The notes under the pieces: generated by a model
Told to the model about the DNA's origin: nothing
Database searches by the model: none
Seen by the model: only the letters and a program-made list of their open reading frames with translations
In this document: positions 28,130-37,294 of the stretch, piece by piece
How the letters are laid out: each line of letters begins with the position of its first letter
Position numbering within the stretch: the first letter of the stretch is position 1
Made by a program: the position numbers and the translations under genes
Assembly: GCF_000013445.1 (NCBI RefSeq)
Contig: NC_007796.1
Span: 2,392,936-2,456,935 of the forward strand
Source of the DNA: Methanospirillum hungatei JF-1
GTDB lineage: Archaea > Halobacteriota > Methanomicrobia > Methanomicrobiales > Methanospirillaceae
Direction: 5' to 3'
DNA length: 64,000 nucleotides

Positions 28130-28566
28130 TTCTGTTTAAAATGTATCGTTTCACTGAGTTTCCCAGACAATATTGTCATATATATCTCCTCTGATCCTCC
28201 ATAAATAAACCAGATAATGCTATATAATATCTCGTTCAATTCTCTCATCACCCAAAGCGCTCATATCAATAGCACAAAAAAATTTCGAAGTACAATTAGG
28301 TAATTAAAAAAGTTATTTTTTGTAATATTGATCATCATAAAAATGCAGAAGCATATAAAATTAATTCAATTAATTAATGAAAACTTTACAGAGAATATAA
28401 AGTTTCTCCGAGAATCAAACCGTTAGATTTTTATTTACATCTTCAGACATATCATCAGTCCCGTAAAGGGGACGTGTACGAGTGATTACAGTCTATCAGT
28501 AACAGATTTCCTTCCAGTATACAGTGACAAAATCGTACAGGTTTTAAGGAACATCGGAGGAACCAT
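28130..28566 (+). promoter_or_regulatory. mcr operon upstream region and long leader
   Basis: These 437 bases separate the divergent UDP-sugar operon from mcrB. A TATA-like CATATAAAA at 28352-28360 would start transcription near 28380 and leave a leader of roughly 185 bases. A small hairpin GTCCC/GGGAC (28458-28473) sits in that leader, and a strong GGAGG ribosome-binding site at 28556-28560 precedes the ATG. Long leaders are plausible for highly expressed methanogenesis operons; the actual start site is not shown by sequence. Confidence 0.5.
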
Positions 28567-29874
28567 ATGGCAAAATTTTCCGACACAATCGATCTCTATG
28601 ACGATCAGGGCAAGCTGCTGAAAAGCGGTGTTGCCTTGGATAAAGTTAGCCCGCTGACAAACGCCGGCATCAAGAAGATGATCAGCCTTACCAAGAGAAC
28701 TGTTGCAGTTAACCTTGGTGGAGCAGAGGCATTTCTGAAGACCGGAAAGGCCGGAAAGAACCAGATTCCCGGACGTGAACTCAACCTTGACCTTGTTGCC
28801 AATGCTGGTGCAATCAAGGAAAAGATGTTCAAGATGCTCCAGGTCACCGAGGGCGATGACACCGAGATCAAGGAATTCGGTGGCGGTAAGCTCCTGCTTT
28901 GTACCGTCCCAACTGCACGTATTGAAGCAGCAGCAACCTACGATGCAGCAATGACCGCTGTTTCAGCAGCAGCAACCTATGCAGTTATTGACCAGTTCAA
29001 TGTTGACATGTTCAACGGTTCAACTGTCAAGGCAGCATTCTGGGGTACCTACCCACAGACCATGGATCCGTCTGGCTCAGCTTGTGCATCCATTCTGTCC
29101 ATTCCACAGAACAACGAAGGTCTTGGATACGCTCTCCGGAACATCCAGGCAAACCACTGTGTCATGATCACCAACAAGAATGCAATGCAGGGTGCAGCAC
29201 TCTCCGCAACCTTTGAACAGGCAGGAGAGTTCGAGATGGGAGCCGCAATCGGACCATTCGAGCGTGCACAGCTCCTTCTCTACGCCTACCAGGGCCTGAA
29301 CGCGAACAACCTGGTCTACGACCTCGTGAAGAAGAATGGTGCAACCGGAACTATCGGTACTGTTGTCCAGTCACTTGTCGAGAGAGCAATCGAAGACAAG
29401 GTCATCACCCCAGGAAAGAAGGGACCATCCGGATACATATTCTACGAGACCAAGGACCCAATGCTCTGGAACGCCTACACTGCAGCCGGAACTATGGCAG
29501 CAACCATGGTAAACTGTGGTGCTGGCCGATTTGCCCAGGCAGTATCCTCAACCCTGCTCTACTTCAACGACCTCATTGAGCACGAGACCGGACTTCCGGG
29601 TTGTGACTATGGTCGTGTAATGGGTGTAGCAGTCGGATTCTCATTCTTCAGCCACTCAATCTATGGTGGTGGAGGTCCGGGTATTTTCAACGGTAACCAC
29701 GTCGTTACCCGTCACGCAGCCGGTGTTGGTCTCCCCTGTATCGTCGCTGCCTGTGCTCTTGATGCAGGAACCCAGATGTTCAGCCCAGAGAGCACCTCAA
29801 AGGTCTACCAGGATACCTTTGGTAAGATCCCAGAGTTTGCCCAGCCGATTCAGCACATCGCCCAGGGAGCATAA
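28567..29874 (+). CDS. mcrB: Methyl-coenzyme M reductase subunit beta
   Basis: The 435-residue beta subunit of MCR, a cytoplasmic alpha2-beta2-gamma2 complex with two nickel F430 cofactors. MCR makes methane and the CoM-CoB heterodisulfide from methyl-CoM and coenzyme B. Recognisable family stretches include DTIDLYDDQGKLL at the N-terminus, a glycine- and alanine-rich core, and the C-terminal FSFFSHSIYGGGGPGIFNGN at about 359-378. Length fits the family. It is the first gene of mcrBDCGA with a GGAGG site 6 bases before the ATG. Codon use is strongly biased to GC-ending codons, as expected for one of the most abundant proteins in the cell. Confidence 0.97.
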   Translation: MAKFSDTIDLYDDQGKLLKSGVALDKVSPLTNAGIKKMISLTKRTVAVNLGGAEAFLKTGKAGKNQIPGRELNLDLVANAGAIKEKMFKMLQVTEGDDTEIKEFGGGKLLLCTVPTARIEAAATYDAAMTAVSAAATYAVIDQFNVDMFNGSTVKAAFWGTYPQTMDPSGSACASILSIPQNNEGLGYALRNIQANHCVMITNKNAMQGAALSATFEQAGEFEMGAAIGPFERAQLLLYAYQGLNANNLVYDLVKKNGATGTIGTVVQSLVERAIEDKVITPGKKGPSGYIFYETKDPMLWNAYTAAGTMAATMVNCGAGRFAQAVSSTLLYFNDLIEHETGLPGCDYGRVMGVAVGFSFFSHSIYGGGGPGIFNGNHVVTRHAAGVGLPCIVAACALDAGTQMFSPESTSKVYQDTFGKIPEFAQPIQHIAQGA

Positions 29875-29892
29875 TCCCCAAGGTTTCGCACA

Positions 29893-30363
29893 ATGGCTGA
29901 TGCTGAATTCCCGCAATGCAGGATCGTCACCGAGCGCCTCTTAAAACCTGAAACTGTTGAGAAAATCCTCAATAAACTGGCGGTCATACCCGGGATCCGA
30001 AGGATCGTCATTAACGGCCCGAGTATACCCCAGAAAGTCCCCTATGGCCCTGCACGGGGCCTGGATAACCCCCATTCCGGAAAAGCAACAATCCGGGTCG
30101 GGGTAACGGATGTTGACCTCAGGGTGCAGGTAGGAACATTCCTTCTCGAACTTGAAACACGGGATATCGTCTCGCAGGTAGAGGAAGCCTGTAAGGAAGT
30201 CTTCACGAATTTTTCATACTCGGTCAAGGAAGGAAAATTCATGAGGTCGACCCCGACCCAGGTGGACTATGCGAAGTACGGCCCGAATGCAAACGAAATC
30301 ATGTTAGGTCTGGTCGATCCCAAGAATAAAACCGGACCGACACTCATCCAGGGACATAAATAA
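29893..30363 (+). CDS. mcrD: Methyl-coenzyme M reductase operon protein D
   Basis: A 156-residue McrD. It starts 18 bases after mcrB and ends in TAATG, sharing its last base with the mcrC start. McrD binds MCR and has been linked to assembly or delivery of the cofactor or activation components; it is not part of the final enzyme. Visible family stretches include VIPGIRRIVINGPSIPQKVPYGPARG near 32 and VGVTDVDLRVQVGTFLLELE. Weaker codon bias than mcrB, G and A agrees with a low-abundance accessory role. Confidence 0.93.
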   Translation: MADAEFPQCRIVTERLLKPETVEKILNKLAVIPGIRRIVINGPSIPQKVPYGPARGLDNPHSGKATIRVGVTDVDLRVQVGTFLLELETRDIVSQVEEACKEVFTNFSYSVKEGKFMRSTPTQVDYAKYGPNANEIMLGLVDPKNKTGPTLIQGHK

Positions 30364-30998
30364 TGCCAATCGGACGGGTAACACAGGTTGTAGACTGCCG
30401 CGAAAGTGCGGGTATGGGAAAAGGAGGGGCCCTTGCCCAAAGGGGGACGATCTCCGAATGCCGATATCCTGACGTCATCATCATAGGGATGTCCCCCGGT
30501 CGCCGGCATGTCACAAAGCCGGTCTGTGATATCACGTCTGCCCTGCGGGCACAGGGGGTTGAATATAGTATCAGCACCATGATTCTCAACGCGGGCTCCG
30601 GGATTCCCCCTGATGCCCCAAAGAGTGCCGGTCATGTGCTGGGAGCATATTTCGGCCTGAATGAGAAGGAAATAATCCAGGTTAACCGCCATAAAGTTGC
30701 GGTTCTGCACCATGGAAATGTCAGATCACATATCGTCCATAAGGTCAGGTCTATCTTAAAGGACTGTGATATTCCGGCGGTTGTAGTCTGTCAGGCCCCT
30801 GTTGATTACGAGGATTTTGCAAAGGAAGGGGTGAAAACGGCGTTTGTGATGCCTACTGAAGAGAATGTCCGGACAAAAGGGACAGTTATGGCGATTGTCA
30901 GTGGTGTCACGAGGGGTCAGACCCCGTCACGTGAGAAGATCAGCGAAGTCATTCACGAAGTCATGAAACTTATGAAAACTTCAGATTTGGAGAGATAA
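30363..30998 (+). CDS. mcrC: Methyl-coenzyme M reductase operon protein C
   Basis: A 211-residue McrC. The N-terminus VVDCRESAGMGKGGALAQRG and PDVIIIGMSPGRRHVTKPVC are typical of the family, and HHGNVRSHIVHKVR lies mid-protein. McrC has been found in the ATP-dependent complex that reduces nickel in MCR to the active Ni(I) state. The start overlaps the mcrD stop (TAATG). mcrG follows after 4 bases. Codon bias is weaker than in the structural genes, in line with fewer copies per cell. Confidence 0.94.
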   Translation: MPIGRVTQVVDCRESAGMGKGGALAQRGTISECRYPDVIIIGMSPGRRHVTKPVCDITSALRAQGVEYSISTMILNAGSGIPPDAPKSAGHVLGAYFGLNEKEIIQVNRHKVAVLHHGNVRSHIVHKVRSILKDCDIPAVVVCQAPVDYEDFAKEGVKTAFVMPTEENVRTKGTVMAIVSGVTRGQTPSREKISEVIHEVMKLMKTSDLER

Positions 30999-31002
30999 AG
31001 AT

Positions 31003-31761
31003 ATGGCATATACTCCACAGTATGGTCCGGGCCAGTCTATTGTAGCCGAGAACCGGCGCAAGCAGATGAACCCAAATGTAAAGCTCGAAAAAATCCGTAA
31101 TGTTACCGATGAAGACATCGTTCTCATCCTTGGTCACCGGGCACCAGGTCAGGCATACCCGACTGCACACCCGCCACTCGCAGAACAGGGTGAGCCGGAC
31201 TGTCCAATCAGAAAGATTGTTACCCCGACTGACGGAGCAAAGGCTGGAGACCGTGTCCGGTACATCCAGTTCGCTGACTCCATGTTCAATGCACCATCTC
31301 AGCCATACCAGAGAACCTACACCGAATGTTACCGCTACCGTGGTATCGACCCGGGAACTCTGTCCGGCCGTCAGATCGTCGAGTGCCGTGAGCGTGACCT
31401 TGAAAAAATCTCTGCAGACCTGATTAACACCAACCTCTTCGACCCGGCCCGTGTCGGTATTCGTGGTGCAACCGTGCATGGTCACTCCCTCCGTCTTGCA
31501 GAAGACGGTATGATGTTTGATATGCTGCAGCGGTGTATCCTCGAGGGCGGGACTGTCAAGTACGTAAAGGACCAGATTGGTACTCCACTCGACAAGAAGG
31601 TCGATGTTGGTAAGCCAATGGACGATGCCTGGCTGAAGGCAAACACTACGATGTTCCACTCACTCGTTGGTACCCCTTACCGGAGCGACGCCGAGTACAT
31701 CGAATATATCCAGCGTATTCACTCCCTGAGAACAAAGTACGGTTTCATGCCGGTGGAGTAA
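31003..31761 (+). CDS. mcrG: Methyl-coenzyme M reductase subunit gamma
   Basis: The 252-residue gamma subunit. [17 protein letters not shown] at the N-terminus, [18 protein letters not shown] near 42 and [20 protein letters not shown] near 155 are typical. The subunit helps enclose the F430 site at the alpha-alpha'-beta-gamma interface. The AAAGATATGG context provides a ribosome-binding site, and mcrA begins 13 bases later after GGAGGT. Highly biased codon use. Confidence 0.97.
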   Translation: MAYTPQYGPGQSIVAENRRKQMNPNVKLEKIRNVTDEDIVLILGHRAPGQAYPTAHPPLAEQGEPDCPIRKIVTPTDGAKAGDRVRYIQFADSMFNAPSQPYQRTYTECYRYRGIDPGTLSGRQIVECRERDLEKISADLINTNLFDPARVGIRGATVHGHSLRLAEDGMMFDMLQRCILEGGTVKYVKDQIGTPLDKKVDVGKPMDDAWLKANTTMFHSLVGTPYRSDAEYIEYIQRIHSLRTKYGFMPVE

Positions 31762-31774
31762 GGAGGTACTAAAT

Positions 31775-33478
31775 ATGGCAAAAATTGAGAGAGCACAGAA
31801 ACTTTTCCTCAAAGCACTGAAGACCAAATTCGAGGGAGACGTCGCAGATACCAAGACCGGTTTTTACAACTTTGGTGGTCTGAACCAGTCCCCAAGAAAG
31901 AAAGAGTTCATGGAGGCATCCAAGAAGGTAGAACTTCGCCGTGGAATCTCCATGTACGACCCGAACCGCTGCCACCTCGGTGGTCTGCCAATGGGTCAGC
32001 GTCAGCTCATGACCTACGAAGTTTCCGGAACCGGAACCTTTGTAGAGGGTGACGACCTGCACTTTGTCAACAACCCGGCAATGCAGCAGATGTGGGATGA
32101 TATCCGTCGTACCATCATCGTCAACATGGACCTTGCACACCAGACCCTGCAGAAGCGTCTTGGCAAGGAAATCACCCCGGAGACCATCAACGAGTACCTT
32201 CACATCCTTAACCACGCAATGCCTGGTGGAGCAGTTGTTCAGGAACACATGGTTGAGACCCACCCAAGTGTTGTCGATGACTGTTATGTAAAGGTCTTTA
32301 CCGGAGACTCCGAACTTGCAGACCAGATTGAGAAGCAGTTCGTTCTCGATGTCAACAAGCTCTTCCCGGCAAAGCAGGCAGAGCAGCTGAATGAAGCTGT
32401 CGGCAAGTCACTCTGGCAGGCAATTCACATCCCGACCATCGTATCCCGTACATGTGATGGTGGAACTACCTCCCGGTGGTCAGCCATGCAGATCGGTATG
32501 TCCTTCATTACCGCATACCGCATGTGTGCCGGAGAAGCAGCAGTCGCTGACCTGTCCTTTGCAGCAAAGCACGCTGGTGTTATCCAGATGGCAAGTCACC
32601 TCCCGGCCCGTCGTGCCCGTGGTCCAAATGAACCAGGAGGTATCATGTTCGGACACTTTGCTGACATGATCCAGGCAAACCGGAAGTACCCGAATGACCC
32701 AGCAAAGGCATCACTTGAGGTTGTCGGTGCAGGTTGTATGCTCTTCGACCAGATCTGGCTCGGTTCCTACATGTCTGGTGGTGTCGGATTTACCCAGTAT
32801 GCAACCGCAGCATACACCGACAACATCCTCGATGAGTTCACCTACTATGGTATGGACTACATCAAGGACAAGTACAAAGTCGACTGGAAGAACCCAAGCC
32901 CGAAAGACAAGGTCAAGCCAACCCAGGAGATCGTCAACGACATTGCCGGAGAGGTCACCCTCAATGCAATGGAGCAGTACGAACAGTTCCCAACCATGAT
33001 GGAAGACCACTTTGGTGGTTCCCAGCGTGCAGGAGTTATCGCAGCAGCATCCGGTCTGTCTGTCGGTGTCGCAACAGCAAACTCCAACGCAGGTCTGAAC
33101 GGATGGTACCTCTCCATGCTCATGCACAAGGAAGGCTGGTCACGTCTCGGATTCTTCGGATACGACCTGCAGGACCAGTGTGGTTCCACCAACTCACTCT
33201 CTGTCAGACCTGACGAGGGTTGTATCGGTGAATACCGTGGTCCAAACTACCCGAACTACGCAATGAACGTGGGTCACCAGGGAGAATACGCAGCAATTGT
33301 TGCATCTTCCCACTACACCAGAAACGATGGTTTCTGTCTGTCCCCACTGATCAAGATCACCTTCGCAGACCCATCCCTGCCGTTCGACTTTGCCGAGCCA
33401 CGGAAGGAGTTCGCAAAGGGTGCAATCCGCGAGTTCGTAGCCTGCGGAGAGCGTACACTCCTCATGCCAGCCCGTTAA
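31775..33478 (+). CDS. mcrA: Methyl-coenzyme M reductase subunit alpha
   Basis: The 567-residue catalytic subunit. Residues that are modified in characterised MCRs are all present: His266 in KHAGVIQ (N-methylhistidine position), Arg280 in LPARRARG (5-methylarginine), Gln417 in GGSQRAG (2-methylglutamine), Gly462 in [11 protein letters not shown] (thioglycine) and Cys469 (S-methylcysteine). Whether each is modified here is unknown, but a probable glutamine methylase is encoded at 45964. [19 protein letters not shown] near 491 is another landmark. The gene has a GGAGGT site 8 bases before ATG and ends the operon. Confidence 0.98.
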   Translation: MAKIERAQKLFLKALKTKFEGDVADTKTGFYNFGGLNQSPRKKEFMEASKKVELRRGISMYDPNRCHLGGLPMGQRQLMTYEVSGTGTFVEGDDLHFVNNPAMQQMWDDIRRTIIVNMDLAHQTLQKRLGKEITPETINEYLHILNHAMPGGAVVQEHMVETHPSVVDDCYVKVFTGDSELADQIEKQFVLDVNKLFPAKQAEQLNEAVGKSLWQAIHIPTIVSRTCDGGTTSRWSAMQIGMSFITAYRMCAGEAAVADLSFAAKHAGVIQMASHLPARRARGPNEPGGIMFGHFADMIQANRKYPNDPAKASLEVVGAGCMLFDQIWLGSYMSGGVGFTQYATAAYTDNILDEFTYYGMDYIKDKYKVDWKNPSPKDKVKPTQEIVNDIAGEVTLNAMEQYEQFPTMMEDHFGGSQRAGVIAAASGLSVGVATANSNAGLNGWYLSMLMHKEGWSRLGFFGYDLQDQCGSTNSLSVRPDEGCIGEYRGPNYPNYAMNVGHQGEYAAIVASSHYTRNDGFCLSPLIKITFADPSLPFDFAEPRKEFAKGAIREFVACGERTLLMPAR

Positions 33479-33488
33479 TCGGGGAAAA

Positions 33489-33509
33489 CACTTTTTCTTT
33501 TTTTTCTCT
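33489..33509 (+). terminator. T-rich terminator after mcrA
   Basis: CACTTTTTCTTTTTTTTCTC begins 11 bases after the mcrA stop codon. Archaeal RNA polymerase ends transcription at T-tracts of this kind without needing a hairpin. It fits the end of a strongly transcribed operon. Confidence 0.6.
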
Positions 33510-33555
33510 GCCGTGCGTTAAAAAAGGTATAAGAGTAGAGACCTTCAGGTCTGTA

Positions 33556-33966
33556 TCAGGGAATATTGTTCATCCATACTCGTTTTACTGATGGAATACG
33601 ATCAAAATGGGTATCTTCCGTGATTATCGTGTTAATACCCTGATGTGACATACAGGCTGCGTGTATCGCATCTCTTGGTTTCATTGCGTATTGGGTCATA
33701 ATAGAGTGTGCTAATTTCAGAATTTCAGGGCTGACATCAATATAATGTACATTTGGTAGTGAGAGAAAATATTCTGAACATTCAAGAGCGATCTCACGGT
33801 TGATCTTTTTCATCAGCACGTAGACAATTTCATCCCAGGTTAGAGTGGAGGTACATGCAATGAATTCACCCTCCATTATATGAGAGAGGGTACTTCTACA
33901 CCAACGACCTTCCGGAGTATCACTTGCTACTGCATAAATAAAAAAATTTGAGTCAATATAGTTCAT
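33556..33966 (-). CDS. PIN-domain toxin (VapC type)
   Basis: The 136-residue product starts MNYIDSNFFIYAVASD, with the first catalytic Asp in the IDSN position, then TLTWDEIVYVLMK near 40, MKPRDAIHAACMSHQG near 96 and IITEDTHFDRI near 115, giving the four acidic residues of a Mg-dependent PIN RNase. Its start overlaps the AbrB-type antitoxin gene by 4 bases. VapC toxins typically cut tRNA or rRNA when the antitoxin is lost. The gene converges on the mcr operon, only 77 bases after mcrA. Confidence 0.82.
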   Translation of the reverse strand: MNYIDSNFFIYAVASDTPEGRWCRSTLSHIMEGEFIACTSTLTWDEIVYVLMKKINREIALECSEYFLSLPNVHYIDVSPEILKLAHSIMTQYAMKPRDAIHAACMSHQGINTIITEDTHFDRIPSVKRVWMNNIP

Positions 33967-34205
33967 ATTGTTTTAAATCTCTCGAGAATCATCTGTTCAT
34001 GGATCTCATCCGAATCAATATGAGTAATATAATTGTTTTTAGAAAGTTGCTTAAATCTTTCTAATATTTCTTCTTTATCTGGAGAAATTACAATTTTTCC
34101 AGATTCAATGGTAATGATTACTTTTTGCCCAGGCTTGAAATTAGTGTTGGCAAATATTGTTTGAGGGATGGTTAGATCACCATTTTCCCTGATGATTACT
34201 TCCAT
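33963..34205 (-). CDS. AbrB/SpoVT-type antitoxin
   Basis: An 80-residue protein with the swapped-hairpin AbrB pattern MEVIIRENGDLTIPQTIFANTNFKPGQKVIITIESGKIVI; the C-terminal half is a charged tail expected to wrap the toxin. It precedes and overlaps the PIN gene, so it is the DNA-binding antitoxin that represses its own promoter. The start ATG has GGAAGT just inside the message and a weak upstream site. This is one of four PIN modules in the window. Confidence 0.75.
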   Translation of the reverse strand: MEVIIRENGDLTIPQTIFANTNFKPGQKVIITIESGKIVISPDKEEILERFKQLSKNNYITHIDSDEIHEQMILERFKTI

Positions 34206-34566
34206 ATAAGGTAAATTTGTTTTTCTGATATTTGAGACATTGGAACATACCCATAACCAAACTAAAATCCGCGGCCTTCTAAAGGCCGGTCCATCTCTGC
34301 GCAGATATACGCTTTTTTAGTACCCAAAACACCTTGATGGAATAATATCGATAATTACCGTACAAGCAGTTTAACTCAAATAATCGCTCCTTGGTGCGAC
34401 CGAATTAAGAGATTATAATCTGGATTTTATCTTTATTCACTTTAGTCTTGGAAAAAATGTGCGTTTACATCGAATAAAGAAACAAGAAAATTTATACATG
34501 TATCTTACGAAATTAAATTAAGACTTGTAAAACAAGAAAGTGACATGTAAAAATTGGAGAATTACA
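34206..34566. promoter_or_regulatory. Divergent promoter region between two toxin-antitoxin modules
   Basis: No gene is seen in these 361 bases. A hairpin CGGCCTT/AAGGCCG lies at 34272-34288 with no T-run after it. A TATA-like TTTATACAT at 34491-34499 and an inverted repeat CTTGT-AAA-ACAAG at 34524-34536 precede the antitoxin gene at 34567; the repeat is a candidate autoregulatory operator. GGAG at 34556-34559 is the ribosome-binding site. Confidence 0.4.
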
Positions 34567-34812
34567 ATGCAGACATCAGTAACGAAACGCGGTCAAACCG
34601 TTATTCCAGCTGCAATTCGAAAAAAATACCATATCGATGCAGGGGTCCATTTGGTATGGCTGGATGATGGAGACACCATTCGAGTAGTCCCAGTACCGAA
34701 TGATCCATTACTTTCTCTCAGGGGATCGGGGCGGGGAAAAAACTATACAAAAAAGTTGTTAGAGGAACGAAACATAGATCGGAACCGCGAAAACTCCATC
34801 AATGAACATTGA
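34567..34812 (+). CDS. AbrB/SpoVT-type antitoxin
   Basis: The 81-residue product from ATG 34567 starts MQTSVTKRGQTVIPAAIRKKYHI, the textbook AbrB-type DNA-binding N-terminus, followed by GVHLVWLDDGDTIRVVPVP. The longer frame from 34540 lacks a ribosome-binding site, whereas GGAG lies 7 bases before 34567. The tail LLSLRGSGRGKNYTKKLLEERN is the usual toxin-binding segment. Its stop codon overlaps a TTG that could start the toxin gene. It is unlike the antitoxin at 33963 outside the DNA-binding fold. Confidence 0.8.
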   Translation: MQTSVTKRGQTVIPAAIRKKYHIDAGVHLVWLDDGDTIRVVPVPNDPLLSLRGSGRGKNYTKKLLEERNIDRNRENSINEH

Positions 34813-34817
34813 AACCA

Positions 34818-35243
34818 ATGTCTGAAGAAATATTCCATCCCTACCTTCTGGATACATCAGCACTCTTTTCATACATAGAGGATGAACCAGGAGCTGATAC
34901 GGTTGAATTAGCGTTGAGGGAAAAAACTACATTCATCCCCTGGACAGTTCTGATGGAGGTGTATTCCATTACCTTGCAGGAGGATGGTATTGCAGAAGCA
35001 GATCGGCGAATTGCTCTAATTAAAGAACTTAATGTAAAGATTCTATTGAATATGGATGAGTCAACCCTGCTTACAGCTGCCCGATTGAAAGCGGAACATA
35101 AAATCTCTTTCGCTGACGCGATAATTGCCGCATTCGCAATTCGAAAAAACTGCATACTTATGCACAAGGATCCTGAGTATGAGTCTCTTCGTGGCTGGGT
35201 ATTAATGGAAGTTTTGCCATATAAGAATGTAAATAACCAATAA
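34818..35243 (+). CDS. PIN-domain toxin (VapC type)
   Basis: About 141 residues from the ATG at 34818 (an in-frame TTG at 34809 overlapping the antitoxin stop is an alternative). The catalytic pattern is YLLDTSALFSYIEDEPGA at the N-terminus, FIPWTVLMEVYSI near 40, HKISFADAIIAAFAIRKN near 97 and MHKDPEYESL near 116. It forms a standard operon with the AbrB-type antitoxin just before it and is expected to be a metal-dependent RNase. Confidence 0.82.
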   Translation: MSEEIFHPYLLDTSALFSYIEDEPGADTVELALREKTTFIPWTVLMEVYSITLQEDGIAEADRRIALIKELNVKILLNMDESTLLTAARLKAEHKISFADAIIAAFAIRKNCILMHKDPEYESLRGWVLMEVLPYKNVNNQ

Positions 35244-35450
35244 CCTTATTCAAGAAAAGGTACCCTGGCAGATACAGCAGCAGATAGGAACTGGTGGGGG
35301 GACGCTCCTTCCATATATAATTCAGAATTGAGAGGAGAGACTCACATTTTCTCCTGAACCTGTACTTCTATACTCTTAAGAGAATTTCATTCCCAAAAAA
35401 ATTCCTGGTTTCAAGAACGTAATAGGACAAACTATTTATTTCGCATATGA

Positions 35451-36182
35451 GATCAATTATCTATATCTCATCTCACATCAATACTCTTCGTACTGGCTAT
35501 AACATTGATTATTCTGGGAAGCCCCTCTGGTGCAGATGTCAACAAAACATACTACAACGGGTATTCGTTTGATCCCGAACTTGTTCCATCCGGAATGATT
35601 CCCTATCAGGGTGGATGGTCGCATGGCTCACTCTTTTCAGCTCCAAACTGGCTGCTTGCCCAGATAGATCAAAATCTGATGAGTACGGTACTTGACCGGG
35701 GAGTCACTCCGACCCCGACTCCGGTAATTGGTTCTGATACATATGATACTCATATATCAGAGGGGTTTGCTGCTCTCGAAGGGAGTAACTATCGTGCTGC
35801 GTATACAGCGTTTCAGGCTGCTACCGTTCTCAAACCTGATTCATCAGATGCATGGTATGGCCTTGGGATTGCCCTCGAAAGCCAGAAAAGATTCCTGTAA
35901 GCACTTGATGCCTACACGAAAGCCATCTCCTATGCACAAGGAGCATCATCAAACTGGGCTTCATATGCAGGAAAGGGGAGAGTTCTCTTTTCCTTAAACC
36001 GGTTTACTGAAGCAAAAACAGCTCTTGAAACTGCAATTGAGCAATACGAAAAGGCAGGAGTATCCCACCCTGATGAACTCGGGGAGATATCCCGTCTCCT
36101 TGAAGAGTTGAACCAGAGAAATATTGTTCAAAACCCGGTAACGATGTCAGCATACATTCCTCCGGTGGTTTCCGGAGTATAA
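35451..36182 (+). pseudogene. Secreted TPR-repeat protein gene, broken by a stop codon
   Basis: One frame runs from about 35451 to the TAA at 36180-36182. It begins with a hydrophobic stretch SILFVLAITLIILGSPSGA like a signal peptide, then a region with TPTPTPV, then TPR-like repeats (ISEGFAALEGSNYRAAYTAF; DAWYGLGIALESQKRFL; YAGKGRVLFSLNRFTEAKTA). An in-frame TAA at 35898-35900 falls inside the second repeat, after RFL and before ALDAYTKAISYA. The signal-peptide frame has no ATG; one at 35447 is in a neighbouring frame, so a 5' frameshift is also likely. The product would have been exported; its partner is unknown. Confidence 0.7.
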
Positions 36183-36245
36183 CCAACTTTTTCCGCACAG
36201 GGTATCCAACCTATTATGATAATATGAGAAGGAATGGGAGATTCT

Positions 36246-36692
36246 ATGAGTAATTCCAAAAAAATCGGGATAATTATCTGTGATCGATATCGAACCTGTG
36301 CCGGGGGTAAATGCCTGAGATCCATGCACAACCGTGAAGGAGCCTTCAGCCGGTATAAGGGAATGGAGATTGAACTGATTGGATTTGCCACCTGTAATGG
36401 ATGTCCGGGAGGAAATATTGAATATGCTCCGGCAGAGATGAAAAAGAACGGTGCTGAAATAATTCACCTTGCCACGGGAATGATAGTTGGATACCCTCCA
36501 TGTCCACGCATAAAATATTTCTCATCCTTCATCACGGAAAAATATGGAATCGAAGTGGTGATTGGCACACATCCCATTCCTACAAGTTATTACGAGACGC
36601 ATTCGCATCTTGGGACATGGAATTCAGAGTCATGGAAAGATATGCTGGCCCCGACCCTTGGTGATGAAAAAACCAGGGCCGATTACAATTAA
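36246..36692 (+). CDS. CGGC-domain protein
   Basis: The 148-residue product starts at ATG 36246 with GGAG 9 bases upstream (an in-frame ATG at 36234 lacks a site). KIGIIICDRYRTCAGGKCLR, FATCNGCPGGNIEYAPAEM and MIVGYPPCPRIKYF carry the clustered cysteines of the CGGC/DUF1847-like family, small archaeal and bacterial proteins thought to bind metal. The biochemical role is not established. It lies near DUF5320, feoAB and the NifX-like cluster, which suggests a link with iron or iron-sulfur handling. Confidence 0.7.
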   Translation: MSNSKKIGIIICDRYRTCAGGKCLRSMHNREGAFSRYKGMEIELIGFATCNGCPGGNIEYAPAEMKKNGAEIIHLATGMIVGYPPCPRIKYFSSFITEKYGIEVVIGTHPIPTSYYETHSHLGTWNSESWKDMLAPTLGDEKTRADYN

Positions 36693-36823
36693 ACCGCAAC
36701 CCCTTTTCGTTTCTCATCTACCTTTTTTCTCTGATTATAATTAGAGAATCCGCATTTTAAGCTATATGCTCACCGGTACAGGATAATTAAAAAATTATTG
36801 CGTTGAGATACTTTTATGTATTT

Positions 36824-36839
36824 TTACTCATATGAGTAA
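36824..36839. promoter_or_regulatory. 16-bp perfect palindrome, candidate operator of the DUF5320 gene
   Basis: TTACTCATATGAGTAA is a perfect palindrome. It follows a TATA-like CTTTTATGTATTTTT (36811-36825), so it would cover the transcription start. The same sequence, extending into AATAATGGTGC, occurs before the second DUF5320 gene at 41797, and a related site lies before the NifX gene at 44345. The local DUF134 protein is a candidate binder; that pairing is inference. Confidence 0.6.
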
Positions 36840-36873
36840 TAATGGTGCGATGCATCGTACCAGGAGTAAAACT

Positions 36874-37152
36874 ATGCCAAGATTTGATGGTACCGGCCCC
36901 ATTGGACGGGGTCCTATGACAGGAAGAGGATTTGGATACTGCCGCACCGCATACCAGCCCACACAGCAGCCAGTCGCACCTTCCGGAGAAAACCAGACAG
37001 GAGCCACCACTGAAAATATCCCCGTATACCAGCCACCAGTTCAGGGTCAGGCACCAGTATACGGACTCGGTCGTGGAGGAATACCCTATGGCGGGGGACG
37101 AGGATGTGCATCTGGAGGTCCTCGAGGAAGAAGGGGACGCTGTTTCTGGTAA
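36874..37152 (+). CDS. DUF5320 family glycine/arginine-rich protein
   Basis: The product of 92 residues begins MPRFDGTGPIGRGPMTGRGFGYC, the typical DUF5320 opening, and ends in GLGRGGIPYGGGRGCASGGP then GRRGRCF. I choose ATG 36874, with GGAG 10 bases upstream, over the in-frame ATG 36832 because 36832 lies inside the palindrome and probably upstream of the transcription start. DUF5320 proteins accompany NifX/NifB-domain proteins and Mrp ATPases in many anaerobes; function is unknown, with a role in metal-cluster handling suspected. Two cysteines near the C-terminus and one near residue 23 could bind metal. Confidence 0.7.
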   Translation: MPRFDGTGPIGRGPMTGRGFGYCRTAYQPTQQPVAPSGENQTGATTENIPVYQPPVQGQAPVYGLGRGGIPYGGGRGCASGGPRGRRGRCFW

Positions 37153-37294
37153 ATCAATCCTACCAGAGAGATCTCTGCTATCTCCTTACATTAACCTGAT
37201 CAGAACCCTCTTTTTGGGAAAAGTATTCTTTCAGTACATCCATTATGATAATAAATTGATAAATTATATTTAGGTAAACCAGATAAGATGCCTT

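Noticed and set aside
31769-33192. Long antisense open frames within mcrA
   Set aside because: They are shadows caused by the strong codon bias of mcrA; the sense strand encodes a well-known protein throughout.
34272-34288. Terminator hairpin between the TA modules
   Set aside because: The stem is good but no T-run follows on either strand, and both flanking genes are transcribed away from it.
35898-35900. Recoded stop (pyrrolysine or selenocysteine) in the TPR gene
   Set aside because: The codon is TAA, which neither system uses, and no recoding element is seen.
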